Positions 5,708 through 7,419 of a stretch of 7,419 bases of DNA are shown here, in pieces; the stretch's first letter is position 1, and each line of letters starts with the position of its first letter. Below the pieces are notes generated by a model. The model ran no database searches. It was given only the letters and a program-made list of their open reading frames with translations, and was not told where the DNA came from. The position numbers and the translations under genes were made by a program. This DNA comes from a bacterium (lineage in GTDB: Bacteria; UBA10199; DSSB01), in NCBI GenBank assembly GCA_030426445.1, contig JAUHYS010000100.1, forward strand, positions 1 to 7,419. The letters are read 5' to 3'.

Positions 5708-5784
5708 AATATCTCATCGACGGTTTCAGCTTAATATCTCCAGATGAAATTTTTAAAAAATATCCGGTGAAGGTTCAGTGGTAA
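5704..5784 (+). pseudogene. VapC-type PIN toxin remnant with a large internal deletion
   Basis: This 26-residue frame, MKYLIDGFSLISPDEIFKKYPVKVQW, starts four bases inside the Phd gene's end, exactly where a VapC toxin would begin. Its first part, MKYLID, is the standard opening of PIN-domain toxins, including the first catalytic Asp (D6). From residue 9, SLISPDEIFKKYPVKVQW resembles the standard C-terminal end of the same toxins (pattern 'LlTaD..f..Y.vkvlW'), with the S-x-D motif at residues 12-14. The roughly 100 residues between, with the other active-site acids, are missing. The simplest reading is an in-frame internal deletion that joined the two ends. Its 3' end overlaps the stop of the convergent permease gene by 32 bases. 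Intact VapC is a tRNA- or rRNA-cleaving nuclease; this remnant cannot be. Confidence 0.7.
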
Positions 5785-6718
5785 AAACGGAACGAAAAAA
5801 TCTCTTCTGGATTTCCCCTTCGACAACACTGCACAGCAAATAGATGCTGGCGATAAAAATTAAACAAGCCCCTGTAGGAAAGTCAAAAAGATAGGAATAG
5901 TAATAGCCCAGCACCGGAATAAAAGCTCCCATTCCCATGGCTAAAAGAAAGGTTTCCTTAATCGACCGAGCGCGTTTAAGTGCAATAAAAGCAGGCAGGA
6001 CAATCATAGCAAAAACAGGTAGGGCTCCCAATATTTTAAGCCCGGTCGTGATCCCTAAAGTAAAAAGGCCATAGAGAAAAATGAGCCAAAATTTTGTATT
6101 CATTCCTCGGCTTTTTAAAAAGACCGGATCAGAAGAGGCATAGAGAAATGGCTGTCGGAAGAGGCCATGGCAAATTAAAATCAGGGCGGTCATACCTAGG
6201 CTAAAGTAAAAATCTTTGGGATGCACCGCCACGACCGAGCCAAAAAGTAGATGTTCGATATCATGAGTGGCTTGCGTGATGCGATCACCCAAAAGAATCA
6301 TTCCGCCACTGCTGATCACATAGATGAGCCCGAGCAAACTGCTTTCCGAAAAGGTTTCGCGACGGCGCAATAGCGCAAAAAGCCCCGCAGCTAATAAGGC
6401 AAACAGCAGGCCTCCGGTAAATACCCAAAGGCTTTCATCGACGTGCCAGCCCCAAAAGCCTCCAATCCAAAAAACAAAATAGATGCCCAAACCCGATCCT
6501 TGCGCAATGGCCAGGCTTAAAAACACCACGCGGTTAAGCAGGATATAAACTCCCAACAAAGCAATGCCCAGGCCACAGACCAGGCCTGCCAATAAAGGCT
6601 CTTGCCAGAGTTTCCAGTTTTGTAAAAACTCCTTTGTCATTTCCGGTTCGAGCCAATAGCCAAAAACGAATAGACCCAGAGTGAAAAGACTATAAAAAAT
6701 GAATCTGAATGCCGGCAT
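5753..6718 (-). CDS. ABC-3 family metal ABC transporter permease (ZnuB/MntB-like)
   Basis: This is the integral inner-membrane subunit of a metal importer, about 321 residues from the ATG at 6718. An N-terminal hydrophobic segment (FIFYSLFTLGLFVFGYW, about 7-22) is followed by the ABC-3 core, with roughly eight more membrane helices. Family landmarks are the loop RVVFLSLAIAQGSGLGI (about 63-79), TGLKILGALPVFAMIVLPAFIAL (about 223-245), and the final helix ACLIFIASIYLLCSVV. The first of these reads AIAQGSGLG where ZnuB has a His-containing 'alaHaslpGv', a variant that makes the metal uncertain (Zn, Mn or Fe). An ATG at 6640 is an alternative start that would drop the first helix; neither start has a clear Shine-Dalgarno sequence. 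A further open stretch upstream to 6796 lies inside the ATPase gene and was not used. Its start overlaps the ATPase end by 29 bases, so translation is probably coupled. Confidence 0.85.
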   Translation of the reverse strand: MPAFRFIFYSLFTLGLFVFGYWLEPEMTKEFLQNWKLWQEPLLAGLVCGLGIALLGVYILLNRVVFLSLAIAQGSGLGIYFVFWIGGFWGWHVDESLWVFTGGLLFALLAAGLFALLRRRETFSESSLLGLIYVISSGGMILLGDRITQATHDIEHLLFGSVVAVHPKDFYFSLGMTALILICHGLFRQPFLYASSDPVFLKSRGMNTKFWLIFLYGLFTLGITTGLKILGALPVFAMIVLPAFIALKRARSIKETFLLAMGMGAFIPVLGYYYSYLFDFPTGACLIFIASIYLLCSVVEGEIQKRFFRSVFTTEPSPDIF

Positions 6719-7419
6719 CTTCGTGGTGCACGTGGACAGGGGTTTCCAGGACCCGATTGAGAGTATCTTGCTTAAAGACGGTGGCTTTTTCTCCACACAA
6801 ACTCTGATGGGGACCTAAGAGAATCACTTGATCCACGTGGTTAATCATAAGGTTAATGTCGTGTTCGATTAAAATTAAAGTGAGTTGGTCTTGGTTTTGC
6901 CATTGTTTGAGTAGCTGCCAAAACTTTTCACGAAACCGGTAGTCTAACGAATTAAAAGGCTCATCCAGTAGTAGAACTGGAGCCCTACCCATTAAGGCTC
7001 GCCCCAGCAGGACTCTTTGTTTTTGCCCACCAGAGAGTTCGCGAAAAAGTTTATTTTCGAGCCCAAGCAATTCAATTTTTTTCAACATTTGCTGGGCGGC
7101 TTCTCGACTGGCTCGCGCTTGCCGGACTCCTCTAGGCAATTGAGGAAAGAGACCCATTTGTAAAATTTCGCTCACCGAAAAAGGGAAGAGGTCATCGATT
7201 TCGTTTTGTTGGGAAACATAAGCAAAGTGGGTGCCTTTTTCCCAGTGGTAATGGCCGCTGAGAGGGCGCACCTGCCCGAGTAAAGTTCGGACAAGCGTGG
7301 ATTTGCCCGCGCCATTGCTACCGACAATACCAAGTGTGCTGCCGGGTTTCAGTTCAAGGTCCAGGCGGGTCGAGAGGGCTTGGCCCGGGTAACCGATTTG
7401 CAGTTTTTTTAATGTGAGG
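6690..7419 (-). CDS. Metal ABC transporter ATP-binding protein (ZnuC/MntA-like), partial at window edge
   Basis: This cytoplasmic ATPase powers the permease. The frame is open to the window edge, and 242 residues are visible, beginning LTLKKLQIGYPGQAL; only the first few residues with the start codon appear to be missing. All nucleotide-binding motifs are intact: Walker A GSNGAGKST (33-41), Q-loop YVSQQNEID (68-75), signature LSGGQKQR (128-135), Walker B VLLLDEP followed by D-loop NSLD, and the switch histidine in IEHD (about 186). A GTG at 7271 falls after the Walker A motif and cannot be the real start. The C-terminus ends VHVHHEDAGIQIHFL, a His-rich tail that could bind metal. Its last codons overlap the permease start. 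The substrate-binding protein is not in the window and would be expected further along the operon or elsewhere. Confidence 0.9.
   Translation of the reverse strand, partial: LTLKKLQIGYPGQALSTRLDLELKPGSTLGIVGSNGAGKSTLVRTLLGQVRPLSGHYHWEKGTHFAYVSQQNEIDDLFPFSVSEILQMGLFPQLPRGVRQARASREAAQQMLKKIELLGLENKLFRELSGGQKQRVLLGRALMGRAPVLLLDEPFNSLDYRFREKFWQLLKQWQNQDQLTLILIEHDINLMINHVDQVILLGPHQSLCGEKATVFKQDTLNRVLETPVHVHHEDAGIQIHFL

Noticed and set aside
6719..6796. Upstream extension of the permease to a GTG at 6796
   Set aside because: The extra residues overlap the ATPase coding region and do not resemble the family; the ATG at 6718 gives a normal N-terminal membrane segment.
7271..7271. GTG at 7271 as start of the ATPase
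   Set aside because: It would delete the Walker A motif, which is intact in the same frame upstream to the window edge.

Overview
The window looks like a stretch of a Gram-negative, probably proteobacterial, chromosome of modest GC content. The evidence is an ABC-3-type metal importer, PaaK- and HPPD-family enzymes, HigA and Phd antitoxins, and a C/G-rich palindromic intergenic repeat of the REP/MITE kind against an AT-rich background. The sequence alone does not fix the genus. There is no rRNA, tRNA, CRISPR array, transposase or phage gene in view.

Layout. Bases 1-353 are non-coding, and 122-210 can fold into three successive hairpins. A lone 460-residue helical protein of unknown family follows (354-1736, +). 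On the minus strand lies an overlapping pair: an XRE-type helix-turn-helix frame (2125-2496) that has no usable start codon, and a short nucleotidyltransferase-like protein (1821-2150) that seems to lack its C-terminal part. A perfect 14-bp inverted repeat (2495-2527) sits at the head of this pair and looks like its operator. A candidate promoter (2639-2667) then leads into a two-gene plus-strand operon: a half-size HPPD-like VOC dioxygenase (2739-3479) and a phenylacetate-CoA-ligase-family enzyme (3483-4808). The operon ends in a long stem-loop that begins at the stop codon. A gap of about 316 bases holds this stem-loop and the G/C-rich palindromic repeat (4961-5069).

Next come two antitoxin genes without working toxins: a solitary HigA (5125-5418) and a Phd/YefM protein (5471-5707). 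The Phd gene overlaps, by ATGA, a 26-residue frame that reads as the two ends of a VapC-type PIN toxin joined together. The right end is a minus-strand metal ABC transporter: an ATPase running off the window edge (6690-7419) and its overlapping membrane permease (5753-6718).

How it fits together. The VOC/ligase pair is the most interesting functional unit: an Fe(II) oxygenase-type protein with all three metal ligands, cotranscribed with an aryl-CoA ligase, whose joint substrate is unknown. The rest reads as an accessory region where three toxin-antitoxin-like loci have lost or damaged their toxin-side or accessory parts, while the antitoxins stay open. The ABC genes encode a Zn/Mn/Fe-type importer whose binding protein would have to lie outside the window.
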